Below, in pieces: positions 36,034 to 46,340 of a stretch of DNA of 64,000 bases (positions are counted from its first letter, which is position 1; each line of letters begins with the position of its first letter). Under the pieces are notes generated by a model, which saw only the letters and a program-made list of their open reading frames with translations, was not told where the DNA came from and did not search any database. The stretch is from Tulasnella sp. 424 (lineage: Eukaryota; Basidiomycota; Agaricomycetes; Cantharellales; Tulasnellaceae): positions 1 to 64,000 of the forward strand of contig WSUB01000096.1 in assembly GCA_019633425.1 (NCBI GenBank), given 5' to 3'. A program made the translations under genes and the position numbers.

Positions 36034-36139
36034 ACCTTAAGCAGCGGTTAATTACAGACCGACAGTACCTAGGATGTATTCAAGTTTCTCTACTACTCTA
36101 AGCAATGACGTGGACTGGGAGTGTTGGGCAATGGGGAGG

Positions 36140-36560
36140 CGTTTTGCAAGCGCCAAACCTGCTGGGTGGTATGATTCCCGTGAACGTGACTCTTAAAGGC
36201 TTTTGAGACCGTCTTCGTTCTTGAGTGCACTCAGACATCGCGGGTGGCGATAATGAACGAGAATCAATGGGTCGAGTTGGCCGATTGGATCTGAAGCATT
36301 GAGTTTCTAGCGATTTGAATTTGGACGAGACTGGCACAGCCACTGCATGCAACGCACAACGCGCGAGACCAAGTATTGCGTTCCCCCATCTCCTTCAAGC
36401 ACGATCGCGAGTCTATTCCATGATGTGGACTATCATCAAGACAAATACTTCAGCTAGGTTAATCATTTTTGTTTTGGTTACAGCCAAAATATCCACCGCC
36501 TACATACTTGCAGAGTCCAACAGTTGTCGAAACTTGCATCTCCTTCCGTTCGAGTTCGAC
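36140..36560. repeat. Intergenic repeat module, copy 1
   Basis: A block beginning near GATTCCCGTGAACGTGAC (36173) through GGTGGCGATAATGAACG and on to the class A promoter is shared with 38090-38430 and 41045-41500 at high identity. It shows that the duplication unit includes upstream DNA, not only coding exons. Confidence 0.75.
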
Positions 36561-36694
36561 TGCTTCCAGAACGGGCGGCGCACCCAATCGCACCCAAATT
36601 CATACGTCGTCATAGGATCAGGGGATTTCGCATTTTAAATACCCCGGGCGTGCGTTTTGTAACGAATTCTTTCACCCTCGTCCAACCCACTGCC

Positions 36695-37563
36695 ATGTCT
36701 TCCGGATCCACTCCTCGTCCTGGTACCAACTACCCTGGAACAATCACATATCTCAAGCTCGTGTGGGAAAAGATTCCCAACAACGCTGAGTTCGTTCAAC
36801 TATTCAGCCTCATCTCCCGCCTGAACACTTACATTACAACAAATAATCCGAATGATCTGGGATTGGAGGAATTACGAACTCCGTTTATTGCTGTGATGGA
36901 GGAGGCAAATCGAATGAAAGAGGTCATCGAGGCTGACCAACCCCTCAGAGACGCTGACACTGCGTTTCGGGCTGAAATGTTGACCCTTCTCGGGCAGGTG
37001 AAAATCAGAAAGGGTACGTACTCGGTTTGGGGTAAAGCGCATAGCTCTCACGCACTCGTCTTGCTTCAACAGACGAAGCAAAAGCACGGGCTGAAGCTGG
37101 AGCAAAGAATAATAAAAATCGGTTGCTCGCGGCCGCTGCAGGTGTAGCCCTTCTTGGTGGCGGTGCTGTCGTTGTCGGGCCAGCACTTGCCGTTGGTGCT
37201 TTGAACCTGATTGGCTTCAGCTCAATCGGCCCTGTCGCCGGTAAGAAATTAATTCTGATAGAGGAATCTGAACTCCTGACCGGCGGTCTAATCGTTCGAT
37301 ACTTAGGTTCCATCGCTGCGGGTATCCAGTCTGCAGTATATGGGGGAACGGTCGCGTCGGGTTCCATATTTGCCCTTTTCCAAGGCTGGGCTATGGGAGG
37401 CATTGTGATGGGGACTGCTACAGAGATTGCAGCAGGAGTAGCTGCGTTAGGAGCGGGTGCTGGGCTGTTGGGCGGCTTGAGACGCTCGGGTAATAAGGAC
37501 GGCGACGGCGCAGGGTCCAATAAAGCAGGACCCAAAGGACCCAACGACGGTCAGGTACCCTGA
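36695..37563 (+). CDS. Class A IFI6/IFI27-like gene A1
   Basis: Exons 36695-37013, 37073-37240 and 37307-37563 give 247 residues. Residues 1-107 form a helical domain (YLKLVWEKIPNNAEFVQLFS, FIAVMEEANRMKEVIEADQP, FRAEMLTLLGQVKI). A Lys/Ala/Glu linker (DEAKARAEAGAKNNKN) leads to the IFI-like domain: VVGPALAVGALNLIGFSS, GPVAGSIAAGIQSAVYGG, SGSIFALFQGWAMGGIV, AAGVAALGAGAGLLGGL, then an acidic Gly/Asp tail. Human IFI27/IFI6 members are small mitochondrial or ER membrane proteins that modulate apoptosis; fungal roles are not established in my knowledge. Intron 2 (66 bases) is open in frame, so its retention would insert 22 residues. The gene is intact. Confidence 0.72.
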
Positions 37564-37639
37564 ACATGAAGTAGTCAAATGTTCTGGATGTACTGTACCG
37601 TAGAAAAACGGCGCCTTTCATTCACCTGTCGAAACGTCT

Positions 37640-37917
37640 GCCAGACACCTCACGTGCAACAGCTTCGCAGTCCGAGGATGAAGATGAAGAAGAACCAAAG
37701 AGACTTCAGATGGCAGGAACAGCGGCAATTTCCGGTCTCAGTCTCCCGTTTCTGGCAGTCGGGCAGGTTCTAGGCGCTGCATCTGGTATTCTTGGTAAGA
37801 CAGCTCTGATTAACAGGGGGGAAAATCACAACCATGGCTTATGCTCTCTCACTATACAGCAGGGGTATCTGGGGCCGTGCAGGATATTGGGAAAGCGCTA
37901 GGCCCATCTCATTGATC
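37640..37917 (+). pseudogene. Class B array gene, copy 3, 5' truncated
   Basis: Only the linker (SEDEDEEEPKRLQ), the hydrophobic segment (AISGLSLPFLAVGQVLGAAS) and, after an intron, GVSGAVQDIGKALG remain. The helical exon is missing, and the sequence begins right behind the 3' end of A1. The downstream intergenic DNA repeats that of copy 2, so this is a partial duplicate. Confidence 0.6.
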
Positions 37918-38460
37918 TCAAGCTAAACCTAGCCGGAGGACAAGGACAACTCAGCCATAACCTTAAAGAGCGGTTAATTGCAGACCGAAAGTACCTAGGA
38001 TGTATTTAATTTTCTTTACTAGTCTAAGCAATGGCGTGGACTGGGAGTATTGGTGAAGCGTTTTGCAAGCGCCAAACCTGCTGGGTGCCAGTATGATTCC
38101 CGTGAACGTGACTTTTAAAGGCTTTTGAGACCGTCTTCGTTCTTGAGTGAACTGAGACATCGCGGGTGGCGATAATGAACGAAAATCAACGGGTTGAGTT
38201 AGTCGATTGGATCTGGGGCATTCAGCTTCGCGCGATTTGAATTTGCACAGCCACTGCAAGGCACAAGGTGTTAGTCTATTCCATGATGCGAACTAACGTC
38301 AAAAACAAATACTTCAGCTAGGTTAGCCTTTTTGGCTTTGGTCCCAGTCTCATTGCAGAGTCCAACAGTTCTCGAAACATGCATCTCCCATTCGACTGAC
38401 CTCAGAATGGGCGACGCACACAATCGTACAGTACCCAAATCCATACATCTTCATATCGCG

Positions 38461-39063
38461 ATGACGAATTATCGCTTCAACGCAAAGGCTTTCATCCACC
38501 GGTTGCCACCAGATGTACTGGTCGAGGTGCTTCTCATTTCGATCGAGTGGAACGCCTGGAGCATTTGGAGGGTCAGGGAGCTAGTTTCGGTGTCTGGATA
38601 TTGGTCTGACCTCATTCTGGGAACACCGATATTCTGGTCCGTCTTACACTGCTCGTTCCCTCCCAAGGAGTGGGCTATCTTGTTGGTTCGTAATCAACTC
38701 AAGCCGGTCGATTTGCATAACAGAGAACCGGGAGCGGTGAGGCTACGCGTGTCTCGGAGCTGGCTCAGCTTACCGCCGAGCGGTGCGGTTCCTCCCAGTG
38801 AACGAAGCGTAAAGTCGTCTCTGCTATCAAGTTCGGAAGCGGAACCATCAGTCGGAGATGCTACTATCTCGGGGCCGTGTCAAAAAACCCATCATCTAAA
38901 GGGTGTGAACTCTCTGGATTCCGACGGCTATCGAGCACTGCTCGATATGTTAAATCGATGGACCTCCGACCACGTGTTACCAGCTGGACTTTGCATAAAG
39001 CTCGCGCACTGTCAGCAGATTTTCTTCCTTACTCCCACCATCTATGGCTCTCGTCATGGCTAG
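38461..39063 (+). CDS. F-box protein fragment lying in a class A upstream region
   Basis: This 200-residue frame starts with an F-box-like motif (FIHRLPPDVLVEVLLISIEW, then ELVSVSGYWSDLILGTPIFW) but ends after about 200 residues without the usual leucine-rich C-terminal region. The preceding 370 bases (38090-38460) match the upstream module of class A genes, so this F-box sequence sits where a class A start codon would be expected. It overlaps the next gene by 20 bases in another frame. It may be truncated, or only a leader of the downstream gene. Confidence 0.5.
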   Translation: MTNYRFNAKAFIHRLPPDVLVEVLLISIEWNAWSIWRVRELVSVSGYWSDLILGTPIFWSVLHCSFPPKEWAILLVRNQLKPVDLHNREPGAVRLRVSRSWLSLPPSGAVPPSERSVKSSLLSSSEAEPSVGDATISGPCQKTHHLKGVNSLDSDGYRALLDMLNRWTSDHVLPAGLCIKLAHCQQIFFLTPTIYGSRHG

Positions 39064-39813
39064 ACCATATCAAGCAACAGAAGGGCTACTCGAACTGCTC
39101 TTCGAAGAACTCCTTGAGGCCGATACTTACGAACGGCTCTACCAAGACACCAATTCTCTCCGTAATTATCTTGTCGGGACCCCGGAAATCAACCAAGCTT
39201 TGACGGAAGTTGTCAGTCGACTCGTCAACGTTACGAAGAAAGCCAAGGAAGTTAAAGGGAATATAGATTCCAACCAAGCGTTGAAAGAGGCTTACAGTCA
39301 GTTTAAGACTGAGATGTTACGTGTTCTTGGTCCTCTCTTGCTACGAAGCCGTTAGTATTCAGTTCTACACTCGTGTGCTCCTTTATCTGTCGGGGAGCTG
39401 TTGTTGACCCTCCCTATCTTCCTGCAATCATCCCGAAGCGGCAGCGAAGGTGGCAGGTGTAGGTCTTCTAGCGGCCGGTACCGCAGCTGTCGTTCCCGCG
39501 TTGGCCGTGGGGGCATTGGGTGTGGTCGGATTTAGTTCAGCGGGTCCAGTCGCTGGTGAGTGTCCATCCCTCCCATACTGGAAAGGCCGCCACCGACGGA
39601 TTGATCGATTGACTACGTTCCTTCTGATCAGGCTCTCTCGCGGCGGCCATTCAGTCTATATTTTACGGTGGAGCCGTCGCATCTGGATCTGCTTTCGCAC
39701 TATGTCAAGGCGCTGCGATGGGAGGAATTGTGGTGGGCAGTGTAGTAGAGATTACTGCGGGTGTTGTTGCTCTCGGCGGGGCTGCCAGGCTTCTGCATAG
39801 ACCGCAGCCATAG
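39044..39813 (+). CDS. Divergent class A IFI-like gene
   Basis: Exons 39044-39350, 39439-39555 and 39632-39813 give 201 residues. The helical domain (YQATEGLLELLFEELLEADT, AYSQFKTEMLRVLGPLL) is recognisably related to, but far from, the others, and there is no MSSGST start. The IFI-like domain is typical: AAVVPALAVGALGVVGFSSA, GPVAGSLAAAIQSIFYGG, SAFALCQGAAMGGIVVG. The intron positions match A1, although intron 2 is longer (76 bases) and unrelated in sequence. That makes it an old member rather than a recent duplicate. The donor of intron 1 is the weaker GTTAGT. MARPYQ at 39056 is an alternative start. Confidence 0.62.
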
Positions 39814-40033
39814 GACAGGAGCGATTTTGCTTGGCTTAGAATGTCGTGCTCCACCAGTCCTAGTGCATCTCGACACAGACTAAGGTTCTCCTCGGTTGAA
39901 TATCACCAAGTAGGAAATGCTGCTGAAGATTTCATGGACATATCTTGCGAACGGTTCATTTTGAGAACCGAAAGGCTCTGAGGGGCGATCCGCGGGAGTG
40001 TTGTCCATTTGCGAGTGTGGCGAGGCAGCACCT

Positions 40034-40137
40034 ACCATATAAGGTAAATTTCTGGCCCTCCACGGAACTTCCGCATTTTAAATACCCCGGGCGTGCGTTT
40101 TCTAACGAGCTCTTCTACCCTCGTACAACCCACTGCC
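40034..40137 (+). promoter_or_regulatory. Conserved class A proximal promoter (A2 copy)
   Basis: A shared block begins CCATATAAGGTAAATTTC, then TGGCCCTCCA, and lies 75-110 bases before the ATG. Copies occur at about 43280, 44530, 45898, 46563, 48378 and 52390. The CATATAA core is a likely TATA element. A second conserved stretch (TTTAAATACCCCGGGCGTGC) follows here and before A1 and A3. Confidence 0.6.
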
Positions 40138-40961
40138 ATGCCCAACTATCCTGGAACAAGCTCATATCTCCACCTTGTTCGGGAAAGATATCCAACCAAC
40201 GCTGAATATGTTCAGCTCTTCATCCACCTCTCACAGCTCAACACCTATATTACCACAACCAATAAAAATGCTCTGAAATCGGACGTATTACGACCTCACT
40301 TTATTGCCGTGATGCAGAAGGCAAATCAGATGGGAGCGGTCATCGAGGCTGACCAACCCGTTAAAGACGCCGATGTTGCGCTTCGGGCTGAAATGGTGAC
40401 CCTTCTCGGGCAGGTAAAAATCAGAGAGGGTACGTACTCGATCGAGGGTAACACACACTGTTCTCAAGGCCTGGTTCTCGTTTGACAGATGAAGCAAGAG
40501 CACGGGCAGAAGCCGAAGAGAAGAATAAAAATCGGTGGTTCGCAGCCATTGCAGGAGGAGCACTTCTTACAGTCGGTGCCGTCTTTGTCGGGCCAGCTAT
40601 TGCTGTTGGTGCTCTGAACTTAATTGGCTTCGGCTCGCTCGGTCCCGTCGCCGGTAAGAATCTAATTGGGATAAAGGAATCAGAACTCTTGAACGGCAGT
40701 CTAATCGTTGTATCCTTAGGTTCCATCGCTGCGGGTATCCAGTCTGCAGTATATGGAGGAGCGGTCGGGGCCGGTTCTATCTTCGCTCTTTGCCAGAGCG
40801 CTGCAATGGGAGGCATTGTGGTGGGGAGTGCTGTTGAGATTGCAGCGGGAGTAGCTGCGTTAGGCGCGGGTGCTAGGCTCATAGGCGGCTTAGGAGGGTC
40901 GGATGGTAACGACGACGCAGGGCCGGACGAAGCGGGGTCCGACAACGGTCATGGACCTTGA
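40138..40961 (+). CDS. Class A IFI6/IFI27-like gene A2
   Basis: Exons 40138-40429, 40489-40653 and 40720-40961 give 232 residues. The first 27 bases of coding sequence found in A1 (the MSSGST segment) are deleted, and translation starts directly at MPNYPGTSSYL. The helical domain reads YVQLFIHLSQLNTYITTTN and FRAEM-like ALRAEMVTLLGQVKI. The linker is DEARARAEAEEKNKN. The IFI-like domain has AIAVGALNLIGFGSLGPVAG, SIAAGIQSAVYGGAVGAGS and FALCQSAAMGGIVVG, then an Asp-rich tail. Splice sites are intact, and the 66-base intron 2 is again open in frame. Confidence 0.7.
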
Positions 40962-41044
40962 ATTCGATACTAAAATTGATATTCAAGATATCAAGTGTTC
41001 TGGACGTACCGTAGTAAACGTATTTTCGATCATATTGCATCCGT

Positions 41045-41560
41045 CCGAGTATGATTCCCGCGGACGTGACTCTTAAAGCTTTCGGGACCGTTTTCGTGCT
41101 TGAGTGCACTCAGACATCGCGGGTGGCAATAATGAACGCAAATCAATGGGTTGAGTTGGCCGATTGGATCTAGGGCATTGAGTTTCAAGCGATTTGAATT
41201 TGGACGAGGCTGGCACAGCCACTGCACGGCACAAGGTGCGAGACCAAAGTATCACGTTCTCCCATCTCCTTCAAGCACAATCGCGAGCCTATTTTATGAT
41301 GTGGACTAACATCAAAACAAATCCTTCGGCTAGGTAAGCCATTTTGGCTTCTGTTCCAGTCAAAATATCCACTGAATACTTGCAGAGTCCAACAGTTGTC
41401 GAAACATGCACCTCCCCCCATTCGACTGGCTTCAGACTGGGCGGCGCATCCAATCGCACCCAAATTCATACGTCGTCATAGGATCAGGGGATTTCACATT
41501 TTAAATACCCCGGGCGTGCGTTTTGTAACGAATTCTTCTACCCTCGTACCGCCCACTGCC
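41045..41560. repeat. Intergenic repeat module and class A promoter, copy 3
   Basis: This repeats the modules before A1 and before the F-box fragment, including TTAAATACCCCGGGCGTGCG just upstream of the A3 start. Confidence 0.7.
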
Positions 41561-42587
41561 ATGTCTTCCGGATCCACTCATACCGGTACCAACTACCCTG
41601 GAACAATCACATATCTCCAGCTCGTGTAAAAGATTCTCAACAACGCTGAGTTCATTCACCTATTCACCCTCATCTCCCGCCTGAACACCTACATTACATC
41701 GAACGATCCAAATGATCTGGGATCGGAGGCATTACGGGCTCCGTTTATTGCTGTGATGGAGGAGGCAAATCGAATGAAAGAGGTCATCATGGCTGACCAA
41801 CCCCTCAAAGACGCCGACGTTGCGTTTCGGGCTGAAATGTTGACCCTTCTCGGACGGGTAAAAATCAGAGAGGGTACGTACTGGGTTGGGTAAAGCGCTT
41901 AGCTCTCACCCACTCGTCTTGGTTCGACAGACGAAGCAAAAGCACGGGCTGAAGCTGAAGCGAAGAATAATAAAAATCGGTTGCTCGCGGCCGCTGCAGG
42001 TGTAGCCCTTCTTGGTGGCGGTGCTGTCGTTGTCGGGCCAGCACTTGCCGTTGGTGCTTTGAACCTGATTGGCTTCAGCTCAGTNNNNNNNNNNNNNNNN
42101 NNNNNNNNNNNNNNNNNNNNNNNNNNNNNNNNNNNNNNNNNNNNNNNNNNNNNNNNNNNNNNNNNNNNNNNNNNNNNNNNNNCCCTTCTTGGTGGCGGTG
42201 CTGTCGTTGTCGGGCCAGCACTTGCCGTTGGTGCTTTGAACCTGATTGGCTTCAGCTCAGTCGGCCCTGTCGCCGGTAAGAACTTAATTCTGATAGAGGA
42301 ATCTGAACTCCTGACCGGCGGTCTAATCGTTCGATACTTAGGTTCCGTCGCTGCGGGTATCCAGTCCGTAGTATATGGGGCAGCGGTCGCGTCGGGTTCC
42401 ATATTTGCCCCTTTCCAAGGCTGGGCTATGGGAGGTATTGTTGGGGAGTGCTACTGAGGTTGCAGCAGGAGTAGCTGCGTTAGGAGCGGGTGCTGGGCTG
42501 TCGGGCGGCCTGAGACATTCGGATAATAACGACGGCGACGATACAGGGTCCAATGAAGCAGGATCCAACAACGGTTGGGTATCTTGA
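41561..42587 (+). pseudogene. Class A gene A3, nonsense and frameshift, crosses an assembly gap
   Basis: Compared with A1, a 3-base deletion near 41625 joins codons into TAA after only about 22 residues. In exon 3, near 42440, the reading frame shifts and stops after GGIVGECY. Exon 2 is interrupted by the N run 42085-42182, with identical sequence on each side. The rest is nearly identical to A1 (recent duplicate), including the intron with CTAAT branch point. It is not expected to make a full protein. Confidence 0.8.
42085..42182. other. Assembly gap with duplicated flanks
   Basis: A run of 98 N. The 79 bases before it (42006-42084) and after it (42183-42261) are identical, so the gap probably separates overlapping contig ends and does not represent missing DNA. 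Confidence 0.85.
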
Positions 42588-42845
42588 ACTTGACTAGAAA
42601 TTTGATATCACAGCATTCAAAGGTTCTGAACGTAGCGTATCCGCTGGTTCAGAAGTGTGCATTCTCAACATCCTTTTCCGCCATTTGACATCCCATTAGC
42701 ATCAAAGCGGAATATCAGCCGACGCTATTAAACCCGTTGGCCTCATTAAAGCCTTGCCTTTCATTGACCCACCTAGTACGACGCCGCCCCCCCCCCCTCC
42801 CCAAATATTTTTATTAATACTCCGATTTCAATACGAACAACTATA

Positions 42846-43013
42846 ATGGTCTCCTCACAGCCGACCTGGTTCTCGGAGGTAGTACAGGGGTTGCCCTAGC
42901 AGCTGCTGTCGCTTTATGCTTATTGGGATCCGGCGTTATGGGACGAATTGCGGTCAGCACCCCTTCAGCCAGTTGTTGGTGCCCTCGGAATACTCGCTAC
43001 AGCTTTGATTTGA
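42846..43013 (+). pseudogene. Class C IFI-like relic 1
   Basis: The start region (ATGGTCTCCTCACAGCCG, preceded by ATACGAACAACTATA) matches class C genes, but the middle of the domain is deleted. Fragments of the end (GTCAGCAC, CAGCCAGTTGTTGGTGCCCT, GCTTTGATTTGA) follow directly. A close sibling lies at 51984-52151. Confidence 0.65.
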
Positions 43014-43391
43014 AATCGAGCAGTGAGCGTGTACCATAAGTAATGATTTAAGACGGTCCATGTTGTCGATAGAGTTTGAATGTATGCGATTTCTCGCGGC
43101 CGCCGTTACCCGAGTATCCGCGGGACGCCGACCATTCTTGTCACCGGCCTCCAGGCAACTCTATCAAGCATTTCACTGAGATATCATGCGCGCCCGAACG
43201 GTCCATTTCGAAATAGTGAAAAGGGTCGATCTGCGGGGGGTGTTGTCTATTTGTTAGCGTGGCGTAGAAGCACAATTACCATATAAAGTAAATTTCTGGC
43301 CCTCCAAGGGTCAGGGGATTCCGCCTTTGAATATCCGGACATACATTTTGTAAACACCTCATTTACAGTACCCCCATACAGCAACACCCCT

Positions 43392-44234
43392 ATGTCTTCT
43401 GGTTCCACTCATCGTCCTGGTTCCAACTATTCTGGAACAAGCACATATCTCCAGCTCGCGTGGAAAAGTTTTTTTACCGACAGCTTTGATTTCATTCGAC
43501 TATTCAGCCTCATCTCCCACCTGAACACCTACATTACAACAACCAGATGGAATGATCTGAGATCGGAGGCATTAAGAGCACCATTTATTGCAGTGATGGA
43601 GGAGGCAAATCGGATGAGAGAGGTCATCGAGGCTGACCAACCCCTCAAAGACGCCGACATTGCGTTTCGAGCTGAAATGCTAACCCTTCTCGGACAGCTA
43701 AAAATCAGAGAGGGTACGTATTCGGTCGAGAGTAAAGCGCATAGCTCTAAGCATTCGGTTTGCTCAACAGATGAAGCAAGAGCACGGGCTGAAGCCGAAG
43801 CAAGAGCACGTGCTGAAGCCGAAGCGAGGGCTAAGCGGTTGCTCGCAGCCGCTGCACTTCTTACAGTCGGTGCCATCTTTGTTGGGCCAGCACTTGCCGT
43901 TGGTGGTTTGAATCTGATTGGCTTCAGCTCAGTCGGCCCTGTCGCCGGTAAGAACCTAATTCTGAGAAAGGAATCCGAACTCTCGAACGGCAGTCTAATC
44001 GTTGTAACCTCAGGTTCCATCGCCGCGGGTGTCCAATCTGCAGTATATGGAGGAGCGGTCGCGTCCGGTTCGATCTTTGCGCTTTGCCAGAGCGCCGCTA
44101 TGGGAGGTATTGTGGTGGGGAGTGCTGCTGAGATTGCAGCAGGAGTAGCTGCGTTAGGAGCGAGTGCTGGACTGTTGGGCGGCTTGGGAGGCTCGGATAA
44201 TAACGACGGCGTGCGACGACGCAGGGTCCAATGA
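43392..44234 (+). CDS. Class A IFI6/IFI27-like gene A4
   Basis: Exons 43392-43713, 43771-43947 and 44014-44234 give 239 residues. In this copy both introns (57 and 66 bases) are multiples of three without stops, so the whole gene is one open frame of 280 codons even unspliced. The linker is expanded by a tandem duplication of an eight-codon unit (ARAEAEAR twice). The IFI-like domain reads GPALAVGGLNLIGFSSVGP, SIAAGVQSAVYGGAVASGS and FALCQSAAMGGIVVGSAAEI. The acidic tail is replaced by VRRRRVQ through a small insertion near 44210, making the C-terminus basic. Confidence 0.7.
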   Translation: MSSGSTHRPGSNYSGTSTYLQLAWKSFFTDSFDFIRLFSLISHLNTYITTTRWNDLRSEALRAPFIAVMEEANRMREVIEADQPLKDADIAFRAEMLTLLGQLKIREGTYSVESKAHSSKHSVCSTDEARARAEAEARARAEAEARAKRLLAAAALLTVGAIFVGPALAVGGLNLIGFSSVGPVAGKNLILRKESELSNGSLIVVTSGSIAAGVQSAVYGGAVASGSIFALCQSAAMGGIVVGSAAEIAAGVAALGASAGLLGGLGGSDNNDGVRRRRVQ

Positions 44235-44483
44235 AGCAAGATCCAACAATTGCGAGACACCCTGAACCTAAGGTAGTCAAATATCCTTCATGTAATGTAC
44301 AGTAGAAACCGTTTTCTCATTTAAAAAGAGGCTTCGACTGGCTTCAGAAGCATACGTTCTGCCACACTGGTTGCCCTATTTAGCAATATTCCATTGGCTT
44401 GGAGGCGAACTTTCTTAATCAGCTTACGTTATCAAACACGTTGGCTGCATAATATAGAAATCGCCTTTTATTTGACACCCCCA

Positions 44484-44502
44484 CAAACCTAACCTAACCT
44501 AT
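44484..44502. repeat. Interstitial telomere-like repeat
   Basis: Three CTAAC/CCTAA-type units (ACCTAACCTAACCT) lie between A4 and A5, 44 kb from the end and in the same orientation as the telomere. Confidence 0.6.
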
Positions 44503-44637
44503 TTGTGAGTGTGGCGGGGAAGTACAATTGCCATATAAAGTAAATTTCTGGCCCTCCAACGATCACCGGATTCCGCCTTTAAATATCCGGTGAGCGTTTT
44601 GTAAAGAGCTTCTTTACCCCCGTACAACACCACTACC

Positions 44638-45473
44638 ATGTCTTCTGGCTCCACTCCTCCTCCCGGTGCCAACTATCCTAGAACAAGCACGTATCTCCAG
44701 CTCGTGCGGGAAAAGATTCCCAACAACGTTGATTTCATTCGACTATTCAGCCTCGTCTCCTACCTGAACACCTACATTACAACAAACAATCCGAATGATC
44801 TACGATCGGAGACATTACGAACTCCGTTTATTGCCGTGATGGAGGAGGTAAAACGGATGAAAGAGGTGTTCGAGGCCGACGAACCCCTCAAAGACGCCTA
44901 CGTTTTGTTTGAAGCTGAAATGGTCCACGTTCTCGGACAGGTCAAAATCAGAGAGGGTACGTATTCGGTCGGGAGTAAGCCGCATAGCTCTCATGCACTC
45001 GTTTTGGCACGACAGATGAAGCAAAAGCAAAAAAACGGTGGCTCGCAGCCGCTGCAGGTGGAGCCCTTCTTACAGTCGGTACCGTCGTTGTCGGGCCAGC
45101 GCTCGCCGTTGGTGGTTTGAAATTGATTGGCTTCCGCTCAGTCGGCCCTCTCGCCGGTAAGAACTTAATTCTGATCAAGGAATCCGAACTCCTGACCTGC
45201 AATCTAATTGTCTAATGCTTAGGTTCCATCGCTGCGAGGATTCAGTCTGCCGTATATGGAGGAGCAGTCAGGTCGCGTTCAATCTTTGCCCTTTGCCAAA
45301 GCGCGGTAATGGGAGGTATTGCAGTGGGGAATGCTACTGAGAATATTGCAGCAGGAGTCGCTGCGTTAGGAGCGGGTGCTGGACTGTTGGGCAGCTTGGG
45401 AGGCTCGGATAATGACGACGGCGACGACGCAGGGTCCAATGAAGCAGAATCCAATAACGGTCAGGTACACTGA
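44638..45473 (+). CDS. Class A IFI6/IFI27-like gene A5
   Basis: Exons 44638-44956, 45016-45156 and 45223-45473 give 236 residues. The helical domain (YLQLVREKIPNNVDFIRLFS, FIAVMEEVKRMKEVFEADEP, FEAEMVHVLGQVKI) is close to A1. The linker is shortened to DEAKAKKRW. The IFI-like domain has some charged substitutions (SIAARIQSAVYGGAVRSRS) that put Arg into the usually neutral hydrophobic stretch, which may weaken membrane insertion. Intron 2 contains an in-frame TAA, so here it must be spliced. Confidence 0.68.
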
Positions 45474-45945
45474 ACTTGAAGCAGTCAAATGTTCTGGATG
45501 TACTGTACTGTAGAGAACGCGTTCTCAGTCGAAGCGCTGAGGCTTCGACTGACTTCGGAAGCATGCGTTCTGCCACTAAGCCTTTCATTGACCCACCTTA
45601 CAATCCCTCCACCCTCTCGTATGATTCTTATCGATACTTCAACTTACGGTACCTTAGAAAACGTGTTTTCAGTCACATTGTGATATCATGCGCGTCCGAA
45701 GCCTGCATTTCGAAAATCGAAAGTGTTCAGGGCATGCACGTGATCGTCCTAGTGGCTGGCCTCCACGCGACACCATCAAGCAGATTTCACGGTGTATCAT
45801 GTGCGCCCGAACGATCCATTTCGAAAAAGCGAAAGGGTCGTAAGGGCGATCACAAGGAGTGTTGTCTCTTTGTCAGCGTGGCGTGGAAGCACGATTACCA
45901 TATAAGGTAAATTTCTGGCCCTCCAAGGGTCAGGGGATTCCGACT

Positions 45946-46340
45946 TTGAACAAGCACATATCTCCCGCTCGCGCGGAAAAGTTTTTTTACCGACCATGCT
46001 GATTTCGTTCAACTATTCAGCCTCATCTCCCACCTGAACAACTACATTACATTAACCAGTTGGAATGATCTGCAATCGGGGGCATTACGAGCTCCATTTA
46101 TTGCCGTGATGCCGGAGGCAAATCGGATGAGAGTGGCCATCGAGGCTAACCAACACCTCAAAGACGCCGACATTGCGTTTCGAGCTGAAAAGCTAACCCT
46201 TCTCGGACAGCTAAAAATCAGAGAGGGTACGTATTCGGTCGAGAGTAAAACGTATAGCTCTCATGCACTCGTTTTGGCTCAAGAGATGAAGCAAAAGCAC
46301 GGGCTGAGGCCGCAGCGAGGGCTTAGCGGTTGCTCGCAGC
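45946..46340 (+). pseudogene. Class A gene A6, 5' truncated and cut short
   Basis: The copy starts inside the helical exon (ACAAGCACATATCTCC) without ATG or MSSGST, is otherwise A4-like through exon 1 and intron 1, and then breaks in exon 2 right after the linker (TTGCTCGCAG), where foreign sequence begins at about 46340. No IFI-like domain remains. The conserved promoter block at 45898 is still upstream. Confidence 0.75.
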
